DNA from: Aeromonas hydrophila subsp. hydrophila ATCC 7966
GTDB lineage: Bacteria > Pseudomonadota > Gammaproteobacteria > Enterobacterales > Aeromonadaceae
NCBI RefSeq assembly: GCF_000014805.1
Contig: NC_008570.1
Location: forward strand, 3,888,501 to 3,952,500
DNA: 64,000 nt
Direction: 5' to 3'
Shown: piece by piece, positions 1-7,805 of the stretch
Layout: the number at the start of each line of letters is the position of its first letter
How positions within the stretch are numbered: the stretch's first letter is position 1
Position numbers and translations under genes: made by a program
Notes under the pieces: model-generated
Told to the model about the DNA's origin: nothing
Seen by the model: the letters and a program-made list of their open reading frames with translations, nothing else
Databases searched by the model: none

Positions 1-425
1 GGTGCCAGCACCCGCTCGCCGGAGGACTCGACGAAGTAGAGCTGGGTGTTGCCCTTGACGTTGACGGTCGCCACGCTGTTGTTGCCGCTCTGGGTGATGA
101 TCAGGTTGATCTGCAGGTTGGGGTTGCCCAGTGCGACCTTGGAACCCATGGTACCGCAATCCAGCCACTCCAGACCGTCGGCCGAATTCTCGACGTTGGC
201 GGTCATCAGGCCGGAACCGCGCTGGCTGTTCTCGATGTTAAGACCGTGATCGCCAAACCACTTCTCGGCACGGGCCCACACCAGATCCACCGGGATCTGC
301 ATCTCCTGGGTGTTGTTGGTCGCCTTGGCTACCGGCGGGGTATAGCGGTACTGTTCGCCGCCATTGTTGTCGCTGGCACAACCGGCCATCAACAGGGCCA
401 GTGCTACTCCCACAATCTTTTTCAT
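1..425 (-). CDS. Lipoprotein, function unknown (3' end beyond window)
   Basis: The reading frame starts with ATG at 425 and is still open at base 1, so only the first ~141 residues are visible. The N terminus is a lipoprotein signal: two lysines, a hydrophobic stretch and a lipobox L-M-A-G-C with Cys16, followed by CASDNN (Ser at +3, Asp at +4), consistent with outer-membrane rather than inner-membrane retention. The mature part has a proline-rich linker, then a globular segment with SGLMTANVEN and a later QINLIITQSGNNS stretch that looks like alternating beta strands. I do not recognise the family; it is not obviously BamC. It is divergent from the PAS-GGDEF-EAL gene to the right, with about 160 bp between them. 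Confidence 0.75.
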   Translation of the reverse strand, partial: MKKIVGVALALLMAGCASDNNGGEQYRYTPPVAKATNNTQEMQIPVDLVWARAEKWFGDHGLNIENSQRGSGLMTANVENSADGLEWLDCGTMGSKVALGNPNLQINLIITQSGNNSVATVNVKGNTQLYFVESSGERVLA

Positions 426-538
426 GCTGCTTCTCTCATCCATATAATCCGGCCATCGGCCGACCGGCGGCTATTATGGCGTCAGCGACACAGACTGTCA
501 GCAGGGATCGGCAGAAATGAGTCAGCCTTAACCCAAGC

Positions 539-567
539 TTTACAAAACCAGCCTGCTATCATAGATT
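539..567 (+). promoter_or_regulatory. Candidate sigma-70 promoter for the PAS-GGDEF-EAL gene
   Basis: A TTTACA hexamer at 539-544 and TAGATT at 562-567 are separated by 17 bp. This puts transcription start near 574, just upstream of the GTG start candidates at 585 and 597. It is a pattern match only. Confidence 0.35.
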
Positions 568-596
568 TGCTCGAAATTTCCCCCGTGAGTGTCTGT

Positions 597-2570
597 GTGA
601 ACTCCTTGCTCACCCTGCCCCTGCTGCAGCAGATCATCGACCAGCTACCCATGAATATCTTCTGCCGGGATACGGATGGGCGCTACCTGTTTGCCAACCG
701 CGCCTTCACGGAGCAGGCGGGCCTGTCGCAACCGGCGGATCTCATCGGCAAGACCGATGCCGACATGCCCTGGGGCGACATCTTTCGGGAAGAGGATCTG
801 CGCCTGCTGGCGGAAGGCAAACCGCTGCTCTATCAGCAGTTGCACTGCAGCAGCGGTGATGCCACCAGCTGGATGGAGATCCACAAGATCCCGCTCTACG
901 ACACGCACGGCAAACCGGTGGCCCTGTTTGGCATGGTCAATGAAATTGGCCAGCGCAAGGAGCTGGAGCAGACCTTCCGCCAGCAGCAGCTGCTGCAGCG
1001 CCGCCTGCTGGACGCCATCCCGGATCCGATCCGGCTGGAAGACCACCAGGGGCTGCTGATCGACTGCAACCAGGCCTTTCTCGACTTCATGGGCATGGTG
1101 GCGAGCGAGGCGCTCGGCCAGCGGGTCGCCCACCGTCTATCCACCGAGCTGCCGATGGGACGCGGTGAATACTGCCTGGTGGACGCCAACGGCCAGGGCC
1201 GCCATCTGGAAGTGACCCGGGTCGATGTGCCGGACGATGAGGGCAACTCCCTCGGCATCCTCACCCTGAGCCGCGACATCACCGGGCTGCGCACCACCCA
1301 GGCCCAGCTGCAGCAGGAGCAGCACTACGACAGCCTGACCGGCCTGCTCAAGCTCTCCCATTTTCTGCAGACCAGCCGCCATCTCGGCGCACGCAAGGCG
1401 AGCCTGGTGCTGGTCGATTTGCAGCACTTTCGCGAGATCAACGACCGCTTCGGCATCCGGGTCGCCGACCGGCTGCTCAATCAGGTGGCCCGCCGCCTGC
1501 AACAGCTGGCCCCGCCCCAGTCGCTGGTGTGCCGGGTCGCCGCCGACGACTTTGCCATGCTGCTGCCCGAGCTGAGCGAGCCGCTGACCAGCTGGAGCCG
1601 CCGCCTGCAGGGGGCACTGATGGTACCCTACCAGGTGGAAGAGCACAGGATCCAGATCCCGGTGTTCCTCGGCATCGCCCACGGCAAGGCCAACGACGCC
1701 GAGCGCCTGCTGAGCCACGCCGAAGCCGCGCTGGCCCAGGGCAAGCGCCAGCAGCAGCACTGCACCCTGTTCGATCCCGAACTCGATGCCAAGCTCAAGC
1801 GCCGCCAGCTGATCGCCGCCCAGTTGCCGCTGGCCATCAAGTCTGGCCAGCTGACCGCCGTCTACCAGCCCATCATCAGCACCCGCACCAGCCAGCTGCA
1901 CGGGGCCGAGCTGCTCTGCCGCTGGCCCCACCCCGAGCTCGGCATGATCTCGCCGGACGAGTTCATCCCGCTCGCGGAAGAGCTGGGGCTCATCGGCCTG
2001 CTCGGCAGCCACATGCTGGAGCAGGGCTGTGCCCAGCTGGCCCACTGGCAGGTGGCGGCGCCGGATCTGGTGCTCTCCATCAACCTGTCGCCGCTGCAAT
2101 TTCGCGACCCCGAGCTCTGCCCGCAGATCTTCGCCTGCATCGAACGTCACGGGCTCGCCCCCTGGCAGCTGGAGCTGGAGATCACCGAAGGGGTGCTGAT
2201 GGAGAATGCCGACGAGATTGAGAGCAACCTGGCCAACCTGATCGAGGCCGGCTTTCAGCTCGCCATCGACGACTTCGGCACCGGTTACTGCTCGCTCGCC
2301 TATCTGCCCAGACTGCAGGTGGCCACCCTCAAGCTGGACCGCAGCTTCACCCAGGGACTGGCTACCAACCAGGCGACCACCGCCATCGTGCGCTCCGTCA
2401 TCGGGCTGGGCCACGAGCTCGGCATCAAGATCACCGCCGAAGGGGTGGAGACGCAGGAGCAGCAAGCGTGGCTGGTGCAGGCCGGCTGCGATCGGCTGCA
2501 GGGCTACCTGTTCAGCCGTCCCCTGCCCCCCGCCGAATTTGCCCGCAGTTACCAGCTGCCGGAGCTGTAA
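597..2570 (+). CDS. PAS-PAS-GGDEF-EAL protein, probable c-di-GMP phosphodiesterase
   Basis: A cytoplasmic signalling protein of about 657 residues with no membrane segment. It has a PAS domain around residues 10-125 (MNIFCRDTDGRYLFANRAF), a second PAS around 135-250 (PDPIRLEDHQGLLIDCNQAF), a GGDEF domain around 255-410, and an EAL domain from about 415 to the end. The GGDEF signature is AADDF (residues 315-319), so diguanylate cyclase activity is unlikely; the domain may be regulatory. The EAL domain reads E438-L-L and keeps the NLS Asn, EITE Glu, D558-D559 of DDFGTG, the KLD Lys and AEGVE, so c-di-GMP hydrolysis is plausible. The frame is open upstream to 246 but overlaps the lipoprotein gene there. 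GTG 597 (or GTG 585) fits the candidate promoter and the domain start; neither has a strong ribosome site. Confidence 0.8.
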   Translation: MNSLLTLPLLQQIIDQLPMNIFCRDTDGRYLFANRAFTEQAGLSQPADLIGKTDADMPWGDIFREEDLRLLAEGKPLLYQQLHCSSGDATSWMEIHKIPLYDTHGKPVALFGMVNEIGQRKELEQTFRQQQLLQRRLLDAIPDPIRLEDHQGLLIDCNQAFLDFMGMVASEALGQRVAHRLSTELPMGRGEYCLVDANGQGRHLEVTRVDVPDDEGNSLGILTLSRDITGLRTTQAQLQQEQHYDSLTGLLKLSHFLQTSRHLGARKASLVLVDLQHFREINDRFGIRVADRLLNQVARRLQQLAPPQSLVCRVAADDFAMLLPELSEPLTSWSRRLQGALMVPYQVEEHRIQIPVFLGIAHGKANDAERLLSHAEAALAQGKRQQQHCTLFDPELDAKLKRRQLIAAQLPLAIKSGQLTAVYQPIISTRTSQLHGAELLCRWPHPELGMISPDEFIPLAEELGLIGLLGSHMLEQGCAQLAHWQVAAPDLVLSINLSPLQFRDPELCPQIFACIERHGLAPWQLELEITEGVLMENADEIESNLANLIEAGFQLAIDDFGTGYCSLAYLPRLQVATLKLDRSFTQGLATNQATTAIVRSVIGLGHELGIKITAEGVETQEQQAWLVQAGCDRLQGYLFSRPLPPAEFARSYQLPEL

Positions 2571-2576
2571 GCCAGC

Positions 2577-2613
2577 AACAACAAGGCCACCCGAGGGTGG
2601 CCTTGTTGTTTTT
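2577..2613 (+). terminator. Intrinsic terminator, bidirectional
   Basis: A long stem built from AACAAGGCCACCC and GGGTGGCCTTGTT is followed by TTTTT. It begins 6 bp after the EAL gene's stop and also faces the end of rraB, so it probably serves both convergent genes. Confidence 0.85.
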
Positions 2614-2638
2614 GCAACGCGTGCATGAGCTGGCGCCC

Positions 2639-2986
2639 TTACTCCTGGAAGTAGGTGCCCCAGCCGTCGTAATCCACGCCGTATTTTTCGAGGATGGGCA
2701 GCATCTTGGCGATGTCCGCGACTATGGTCTCGATGTCCAGCTTGCACTCGGTGGTGGCGTCGAAGCAGAAGATGGTGGCGCCATCATCCAGCTCCATCTC
2801 TTCGGCATCGGTCACTTCGAAACCGGCCTTGAACAGGTCGACCGCCGCCTTCTCCAGCAGATCGAAATCCTGGCAGGCAAAGTGGTGCTCAATCTCGTAT
2901 TCCAGATCCGGGTTGCTGCCATCGGCCAGCAACTCGTTGACGATGGCGGTGGTCTCTTCGCGCCACTCTTGCATATCAAGACTCAT
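2639..2986 (-). CDS. rraB: Ribonuclease E inhibitor RraB family protein
   Basis: A small acidic cytoplasmic protein of 115 residues matching RraB, which binds RNase E and modulates mRNA decay in Escherichia coli. Visible family hallmarks are the N-terminal WREETTAIVNELLADGS helix, the EIEHHFACQDFD segment, the EVTDAEEMELDDG loop and the C-terminal VDYDGWGTYFQE. The long acidic tail of the E. coli protein is absent, as in many non-enterobacterial members. ATG 2986 is chosen because it follows a GGGG-type ribosome site and begins at the family's usual N terminus. The frame is open further upstream to 3145, but that extension is not conserved-looking. It is convergent with the EAL protein gene. 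Confidence 0.88.
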   Translation of the reverse strand: MSLDMQEWREETTAIVNELLADGSNPDLEYEIEHHFACQDFDLLEKAAVDLFKAGFEVTDAEEMELDDGATIFCFDATTECKLDIETIVADIAKMLPILEKYGVDYDGWGTYFQE

Positions 2987-3189
2987 ATTAACCCCAGATG
3001 CGACTGTGTTGGTATCAAATGCCCGCGCGGGCGAGTGCCGTATCGACTGCGCCCCTGCCCCGCAGGCATGGTTGCGGCAAAGCATACCCGCACAGCCACC
3101 TTGGCTCAATGCGGCAAGCCAAGATAAGCAGCTGGCGGCGGCCACCCCAAATGGGGTGCCATCACAAAAGGTTAATAAAGCGTAATCTT

Positions 3190-3217
3190 TTGCCGGAAAT
3201 GAATTGCTCCATATGGA
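3190..3217 (+). promoter_or_regulatory. Candidate promoter of the M6 protease gene
   Basis: TTGCCG (3190-3195) and TATGGA (3212-3217) are spaced by 16 bp. The -10 hexamer lies inside the 14 bp palindrome at 3206-3219, as expected for a repressor-controlled promoter. Transcription would begin near 3224, the first base of the leader's first pairing arm. Confidence 0.35.
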
Positions 3218-3361
3218 GCTTCAGCGGGGCGCAGGAAAACCGCACAACCCCCGCAACAAGCCGTTTGAAATCAGCAGGATCCACCAGCAGTGCCCCGGTG
3301 ACAAAGGCCATGAACGAGGTGTATCAAGGGACGCGGGCGGAGCACTGCCCGTACGGAAAGA

Positions 3362-3384
3362 GGAGCCAGCCAGGCTCCCTTTTT
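3362..3384 (+). terminator. Terminator-like hairpin upstream of the protease start (possible attenuator)
   Basis: GGAGCC (3362-3367) and GGCTCC (3373-3378) form a 6 bp stem with a 5-base loop, followed by CTTTTTA. The hairpin ends only about 25 bp before the protease ATG and precedes its GAAGGAG ribosome site. It would therefore sit in the protease mRNA leader rather than at the end of a gene. Confidence 0.5.
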
Positions 3385-3408
3385 ATCATGTGAAGGAGCA
3401 CATAGATA

Positions 3409-5685
3409 ATGCCTAAAAAAACAATAATGAGCCTGCTTGTCGGCTCAACCCTTATGATTGGAAACCAGGCCATGGCCGCCCCGGTCCACGGTCCGTTCGA
3501 TGCCCCCTTGGCCGACGAGGTGAAGGTGCTGGAGATGCTTAAAAAAAGCGGCCGCATCCCCACCCTGGCCTCCCCCGAGCAGGAGCAGGCAGCCCTCGCC
3601 AGCTACTATCGCGAGAAGTCGCGGGCCTATCAGGGCAACAGCGGCACCCTGGCGGTGAAAGAGGGCAAGGTGCGCGAGACCATCCTCAAGAAGATCCGCC
3701 TCAACGGCACCTCCCGCCCCGGTGATCGGGTACCCACCCTGCTGCTCAAGGCCATCGAGCGGGAGCACTACCAGGGCCAGATGCGCAAGGACAAGATCCT
3801 CGCCATCCTGGTGGACTTCCCCGACTACCCGAAGAACAGCGTGCGCCCCGAGCTCACCAAGATGTACTACCCGGATTACACCCCGGCGCACTACAACGAT
3901 CTGCTGTTTTCGTCCAAGGGCTATGCCGGCCCGAACGGCGAGCGCTTCATCTCCATGCGCCAGTTCTACGAGCAGCAGTCCGGCCAGAGCTACAGCGTGC
4001 GTGGTCAGGTGGCGGGCTGGTATACCGCCGACAAGAACGCGGCCTACTACGGCGCCAACGCTACCCCGAACACCATCCGGGAGCTGGTGAAGGAGGCGCT
4101 GATCCAGGTGGCGAACGACCCATCCATCGATCTGGCGCAGTTTGACCAGGAGGATCGCTACGATCTCAACGGCAACGGCAACCGCAACGAGCCGGACGGA
4201 CTCATCGACCACCTGATGATCTTCCACTCCAGCGTCGGCGAGGAGGCCGGTGGCGGCGATCTCGGCGAAGACGCCATCTGGGCCCATCGCTGGAATCTGG
4301 GCGCCCCCTACCCCATCCCCGGCACCAGCAGCCCGAGCCAGAACTTCGGCGGCCAGTTTGCCGCCTACGACTACACCATCCAGCCCATCGATGCGGCGGC
4401 CGGGGTCTGTGCCCACGAATATGGCCACGATCTGGGGCTGCCGGACGAGTACGACACCAAGTACACCGGCAAGGGGGAACCGGTGGCAACCTGGTCCATC
4501 ATGTCCTCCGGCTCCTGGGCCGGGGTCATCGGCGGCACCGAGCCAACCGGGTTCTCCGCCTGGGCCAAGGAGTTCCTGCAGGCCTCCCTTGGCGGCAACT
4601 GGCTGCACGGCAGCAACGTGCAGCTCGCCGATCTCAGCCCCCGCGGCAACGTCTACATGCTGGATCAGGCCAACGACAAGGGGCGTAACGACGACGTGGT
4701 GCGCATCAACCTGCCGGCCAAGCAGATCCCGCTCAACCCGCCCTACGCCGGCCAGTACCAATACCATGGCGGCAAGGGCAACAACCTCGACAACCGCATG
4801 AGCCTCAAGCTGGATCTGAGCGGCAAACAGAGCGCCAGCCTCGGCTTCAAGGCCTGGTATCAGATTGAAGAGGGGTACGACTACGCCAGGGTGCTGGTCA
4901 ACGGCCAGCCCATCGCGGGCAACCTGACCACCAGCGACGATCCCAACGGGGTGGGCTTTGGGATCGGCATCACCGGCAACTCCAACGGCTGGACCGATGC
5001 CGAGTTCGATCTCACCCCCTGGGCCGGTCAGCAGGTCACCCTCACTCTGCAATACCAGAGCGATGGCGGCGTGGCCGAAAACGGGCTGTTCGTGGACGAG
5101 CTGCAGATCCTCGCCGATGGCGATACCCTGCTGAGCGACGGCGCCGAGGGCGGCACTCCCTTCACCCTGGCCGGCTTTGTGAAGAGCAACGGCAACGAGG
5201 CCAAGGATCACTACTACCTGGCCGAGTGGCGCAACCACGCCGGGGTAGACAAGGGACTGGCCCACATCAACGTGGCCGACCAGCTGATGCGCTATGAGCC
5301 GGGCATGCTGCTCTGGTACGTGGACAACAGCCAGGCCAACAACTGGGTGGGTGTCCACCCGGGTGAGGGTTTCCTCGGGGTGGTGGATGCGGATCAGCGC
5401 ACCCTCAAGTGGAGCGATGGCGCCGTGGCCGGCACCCGCTACCAGATCCACGACGCCACCTTCAGCCTGGGCTTCCAGCAGCCGCTCAACCTCAAACACC
5501 CGAGCGGCTCCTTGCTGCGCGACTTCTGGATCACCCCGAACCGGGTGTTCAAGGATTCCCGCAGCTATCAGAGCAAGGAGATCCCGGATGCCGGTCGCCT
5601 GCTGCCCGAATACGGGCTCAAGATCAGCGTCACCGGCCAGGCCCGTGACATGAGCACCGGGCGGATCATCGTCAGCCGCCACTGA
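3409..5685 (+). CDS. Secreted M6 family (immune inhibitor A-type) zinc metalloprotease
   Basis: A 758-residue secreted metalloprotease. Residues 1-23 form a Sec signal peptide ending QAMA, with mature APVHG. A propeptide-like region follows to about residue 110, then the M6 catalytic domain. The zinc site is HEYGH at 336-340, extended by GLPD (Asp346), matching HExxHxxGxxD, with a downstream SIMSSGSW turn. After about residue 440 comes a beta-rich region typical of InhA proteins, with SLGFKAWYQIEEGYDYARVLVNG-like carbohydrate-binding/MAM-like sequence, and an InhA C-terminal segment. It is shorter than Vibrio PrtV and has no recognisable PKD repeats. In this family the enzymes degrade host proteins and antimicrobial peptides. 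The start has a good GAAGGAG ribosome site. It is monocistronic, with a strong terminator behind it. Confidence 0.9.
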   Translation: MPKKTIMSLLVGSTLMIGNQAMAAPVHGPFDAPLADEVKVLEMLKKSGRIPTLASPEQEQAALASYYREKSRAYQGNSGTLAVKEGKVRETILKKIRLNGTSRPGDRVPTLLLKAIEREHYQGQMRKDKILAILVDFPDYPKNSVRPELTKMYYPDYTPAHYNDLLFSSKGYAGPNGERFISMRQFYEQQSGQSYSVRGQVAGWYTADKNAAYYGANATPNTIRELVKEALIQVANDPSIDLAQFDQEDRYDLNGNGNRNEPDGLIDHLMIFHSSVGEEAGGGDLGEDAIWAHRWNLGAPYPIPGTSSPSQNFGGQFAAYDYTIQPIDAAAGVCAHEYGHDLGLPDEYDTKYTGKGEPVATWSIMSSGSWAGVIGGTEPTGFSAWAKEFLQASLGGNWLHGSNVQLADLSPRGNVYMLDQANDKGRNDDVVRINLPAKQIPLNPPYAGQYQYHGGKGNNLDNRMSLKLDLSGKQSASLGFKAWYQIEEGYDYARVLVNGQPIAGNLTTSDDPNGVGFGIGITGNSNGWTDAEFDLTPWAGQQVTLTLQYQSDGGVAENGLFVDELQILADGDTLLSDGAEGGTPFTLAGFVKSNGNEAKDHYYLAEWRNHAGVDKGLAHINVADQLMRYEPGMLLWYVDNSQANNWVGVHPGEGFLGVVDADQRTLKWSDGAVAGTRYQIHDATFSLGFQQPLNLKHPSGSLLRDFWITPNRVFKDSRSYQSKEIPDAGRLLPEYGLKISVTGQARDMSTGRIIVSRH

Positions 5686-5703
5686 GCACGACAGTTGTGA
5701 GCA

Positions 5704-5726
5704 GGGGGCCTCAGGCCCCCTTTTTT
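5704..5726 (+). terminator. Intrinsic terminator of the M6 protease gene
   Basis: GGGGGCC and GGCCCCC pair around a TCA loop and are followed by six T residues, 18 bp after the stop codon. Confidence 0.92.
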
Positions 5727-5830
5727 CATCTGTCGACCCGTGATCTGAGGTGAAAACGGGCCAAACCGCCCAACAAACACCCTGATTGCTCACTTGTCGA
5801 GCGAACAGTCCGACTATCTGCGCCCTGCGG

Positions 5831-5859
5831 TTGACACATCCGTTCAGAAAGGGTTTAAT
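5831..5859 (+). promoter_or_regulatory. Strong sigma-70 promoter of the tRNA-Phe/tRNA-Asn unit
   Basis: TTGACA (5831-5836) and TTTAAT (5854-5859) are separated by 17 bp. They are followed at once by a GC-only discriminator (GCGCGCC), the hallmark of stringently controlled stable-RNA promoters. The first tRNA starts at 5870. Confidence 0.85.
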
Positions 5860-5869
5860 GCGCGCCGTT

Positions 5870-5945
5870 GCCCAGATAGCTCAGTCGGTAGAGCAGGGGA
5901 TTGAAAATCCCCGTGTCGGCGGTTCGATTCCGTCTCTGGGCACCA
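5870..5945 (+). tRNA. tRNA-Phe (anticodon GAA)
   Basis: A 76-nt cloverleaf with acceptor arms GCCCAGA and TCTGGGC, the D-arm GCTCAGTCGGTAGAGC, anticodon GAA at 5903-5905 within the loop TTGAAAA, and GGTTCGATTCC in the T-arm. The 3' CCA is encoded. It is co-transcribed with the tRNA-Asn 4 bp downstream. Confidence 0.97.
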
Positions 5946-5949
5946 CAAT

Positions 5950-6025
5950 TCCTCCTTAGTTCAGTCGGTAGAACGGCGGACTGTTAATCCGTATGTCACT
6001 GGTTCAAGTCCAGTAGGAGGAGCCA
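5950..6025 (+). tRNA. tRNA-Asn (anticodon GTT)
   Basis: A 76-nt cloverleaf with acceptor arms TCCTCCT and AGGAGGA, anticodon GTT at 5983-5985, a GGTTCAAGTCC T-arm and an encoded 3' GCCA. It shares the promoter upstream of tRNA-Phe. Confidence 0.97.
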
Positions 6026-6033
6026 AATTTGAA

Positions 6034-6060
6034 AAGCCCGCTCATCGAGCGGGCTTTTTT
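6034..6060 (+). terminator. Terminator of the tRNA unit, shared with the convergent small ORF
   Basis: AAGCCCGCTC and GAGCGGGCTT pair around a 3-base loop, followed by a T-tract. On the minus strand the same hairpin is followed by TTTTC and lies 9 bp after the stop of the small gene at 6069-6203. Confidence 0.9.
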
Positions 6061-6068
6061 CATTTCGG

Positions 6069-6203
6069 TCAGCTGCCGTTGCAGGTTGCCAGCAGCAGGG
6101 TCGCTCCGCAGGTGGCACTGAACAGCAGCAAGCCGGTCTGCAGCACACCTTCCGGGTTTACCCGTTTCTCTTTTTTGCGAAATCGTATCCACTTAGGCTT
6201 CAT
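6069..6203 (-). CDS. Small single-pass membrane protein, function unknown (44 aa)
   Basis: ATG at 6203 opens a 44-codon frame. The product starts with a strongly basic stretch (MKPKWIRFRKKEKRV) followed by one hydrophobic segment (LLLFSATCGATLLLAT) and a short CNGS tail, a typical small inner-membrane protein with positive-inside topology. A good ribosome site (GAGGT, 7 bp before the ATG) and a terminator 9 bp after the stop support it as a real gene. A different, longer open frame over the same DNA lacks such signals. I do not recognise a family. Confidence 0.5.
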   Translation of the reverse strand: MKPKWIRFRKKEKRVNPEGVLQTGLLLFSATCGATLLLATCNGS

Positions 6204-6362
6204 CAAGCCCACCTCGTCCTGTTACGACCCCTGCCCCGTCGGCAGGCGAGCCATCTTTGTGCAGCCGCCCGGCGCCGTCAACTCCCTTGCCGACAATAAA
6301 TTCATCACGCTGCTACCGTCCGTTTTCCCTTCGTGACAATGTTAACAATTTGGAAAACCGGC

Positions 6363-6391
6363 GTGACCCGTTCCCACGCCGGGGCTATGAT
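6363..6391 (+). promoter_or_regulatory. Candidate promoter of the prolyl aminopeptidase gene
   Basis: GTGACC (6363-6368) and TATGAT (6386-6391) are separated by 17 bp. An inverted repeat, CCGGCGTG 6358-6365 with CACGCCGG 6375-6382, covers the -35 element and much of the spacer and could be an operator. Confidence 0.5.
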
Positions 6392-6428
6392 GAGGCCGAC
6401 GATTTTCCTACCCTCAGGGAGACCCCAG

Positions 6429-7706
6429 ATGAGCAGCCCGTTGCGTTACGTGCTGGATGGCATCCATTGCGAGCCCCGCTTCTTCACCGTGCCCCTCGAC
6501 CACCTGCGACCGGATGACGAGGAGACCCTCACCCTGTTCGGCCGCACCCTCTGTCGCCAAGACCGGCTGCACGACGATCTGCCCTGGCTGCTGTTCCTGC
6601 AGGGCGGGCCCGGCTTTGGTGCGCCGCGTCCGACCGCCGACAGCGGCTGGATCAAGCGTGCCCTGCAAGAGTTTCGGGTGCTGCTGCTCGATCAGCGCGG
6701 CACCGGCCACTCCAGCCCCATCAGCGCCGAGGCGCTGGCCCAGCTCACCGCCCCACAGCAGGCGGAGTACCTCGGCCACTTTCGCGCCGACAGCATAGTG
6801 CGCGACGCCGAGTACATTCGCGAAGTGCTGAGCCCGGGGCGCCCCTGGAGCCTGCTCGGCCAGAGCTTCGGCGGTTTTTGCAGCCTCACCTACCTCTCCC
6901 TGTTCCCGGACAGCCTGCACGAGGTCTACCTCACCGGCGGGGTGGCCCCCATCGGTCGCCGTGCCGACGAGGTCTACCGCGCCACCTACCGGCGGGTGGC
7001 GGACAAGAACCGCGCCTTCTTCGCCCGTTTTCCCCACGCCCAGGCCATCGCCAACCGGCTGGCCAACCACCTGCACAGCCATGAGGTGCGCCTGCCCAAC
7101 GGCCAGCGTCTGACGGTGGAGCAGTTGCAGCAGCAGGGGCTGGATCTGGGTGCCAGCGGCGCCTTCGAGGAGCTCTACTACCTGCTGGAGGACGCCTTCA
7201 TCGGCGAGCGGCTCAACCCCGCCTTCCTCTATCAGCTGCAGGTGATGCAGCCGTTCAACACCAACCCGGTGTTCGCCATCCTGCACGAGTCCATCTATTG
7301 CGAAGGGAGCGCCAGCAACTGGGCGGCCGAGCGGGTGAGAAGCGAATACCCGGCCCTGGCCTGGGCGCCGGGCAAGGATTTCGCCTTCACCGGCGAGATG
7401 ATCTTCCCCTGGATGTTCGAGCAGTTCCGCGAGCTCATCCCGCTGAAGGAAGCCGCCCACCTGCTGGCCAAGAAAGCGGACTGGGGCCCCCTCTACGACC
7501 CGGCGCAGCTGGCCCGCAACACCGTGCCGGTGGCCTGCGCCGTCTATGCCGAGGACATGTACGTGGAGTTCGACTACTGCCGCGACACCCTCAAGGGGCT
7601 TGGCAACAGCCGCGCCTGGATCACCAACGAATACGAACACAACGGCCTGCGGGTCGATGGTGAGCAGATCCTGGACCGGCTCATCCGCATGAATCGGGAT
7701 CGCTGA
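6429..7706 (+). CDS. pip: Prolyl aminopeptidase (proline iminopeptidase, peptidase S33)
   Basis: An alpha/beta-hydrolase of 425 residues, the same length as the Aeromonas sobria prolyl aminopeptidase and recognisably alike throughout. It releases N-terminal proline from peptides, probably in the cytoplasm or periplasm, as there is no signal peptide. The oxyanion region HGGP-like LQGGPGFG lies near residue 58, the nucleophile elbow GQSFGG carries Ser146, and Asp376 (YAEDMY) and His404 (EYEHNG) are in place to complete the triad. ATG 6429 is preceded by AGGGAG at a normal distance. The frame is open further upstream, but that extension would cover the promoter. Confidence 0.93.
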   Translation: MSSPLRYVLDGIHCEPRFFTVPLDHLRPDDEETLTLFGRTLCRQDRLHDDLPWLLFLQGGPGFGAPRPTADSGWIKRALQEFRVLLLDQRGTGHSSPISAEALAQLTAPQQAEYLGHFRADSIVRDAEYIREVLSPGRPWSLLGQSFGGFCSLTYLSLFPDSLHEVYLTGGVAPIGRRADEVYRATYRRVADKNRAFFARFPHAQAIANRLANHLHSHEVRLPNGQRLTVEQLQQQGLDLGASGAFEELYYLLEDAFIGERLNPAFLYQLQVMQPFNTNPVFAILHESIYCEGSASNWAAERVRSEYPALAWAPGKDFAFTGEMIFPWMFEQFRELIPLKEAAHLLAKKADWGPLYDPAQLARNTVPVACAVYAEDMYVEFDYCRDTLKGLGNSRAWITNEYEHNGLRVDGEQILDRLIRMNRDR

Positions 7707-7805
7707 TCCCGCCGGGCGCGCGCCCGCAGCAAGACGACAATATCGAGGGCGACCCATGAGTCGCCCCGCCCCTCTGGAAGCAGCACAAAATAATAAGGAC
7801 ACCCA

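Larger units (their letters stand above)
2987..3408. other. Intergenic region with candidate operator, promoter and structured leader
   Basis: This 422 bp stretch lies between the divergent rraB and M6 protease genes and holds no convincing gene. It contains a perfect 14 bp palindrome, GCTCCATATGGAGC, at 3206-3219. Downstream are several pairing arms: GCGGGG 3224-3229 with CCCCGC 3249-3254; GCAGTGC 3287-3293 with GCACTGC 3342-3348; and a GGAGCC/GGCTCC hairpin with a T-tract at 3362-3384. Together these look like an RNA leader ending in a terminator-like hairpin. I could not match it to a known riboswitch class. Confidence 0.5.

Noticed and set aside
3224..3408. A c-di-GMP-I (GEMM) riboswitch before the protease
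   Set aside because: Only fragments such as CGCAACAAGCC and GGGACGC recall the consensus, and they are not in the required order or helices. It is kept as an unclassified structured leader instead.
3445..5793. A 782-codon minus-strand open frame opposite the M6 protease
   Set aside because: It is antisense to a gene with clear zinc-site and signal peptide; its translation is Val/Gly/Ala/His-rich with no domain, as expected for the complement of a GC-rich gene.
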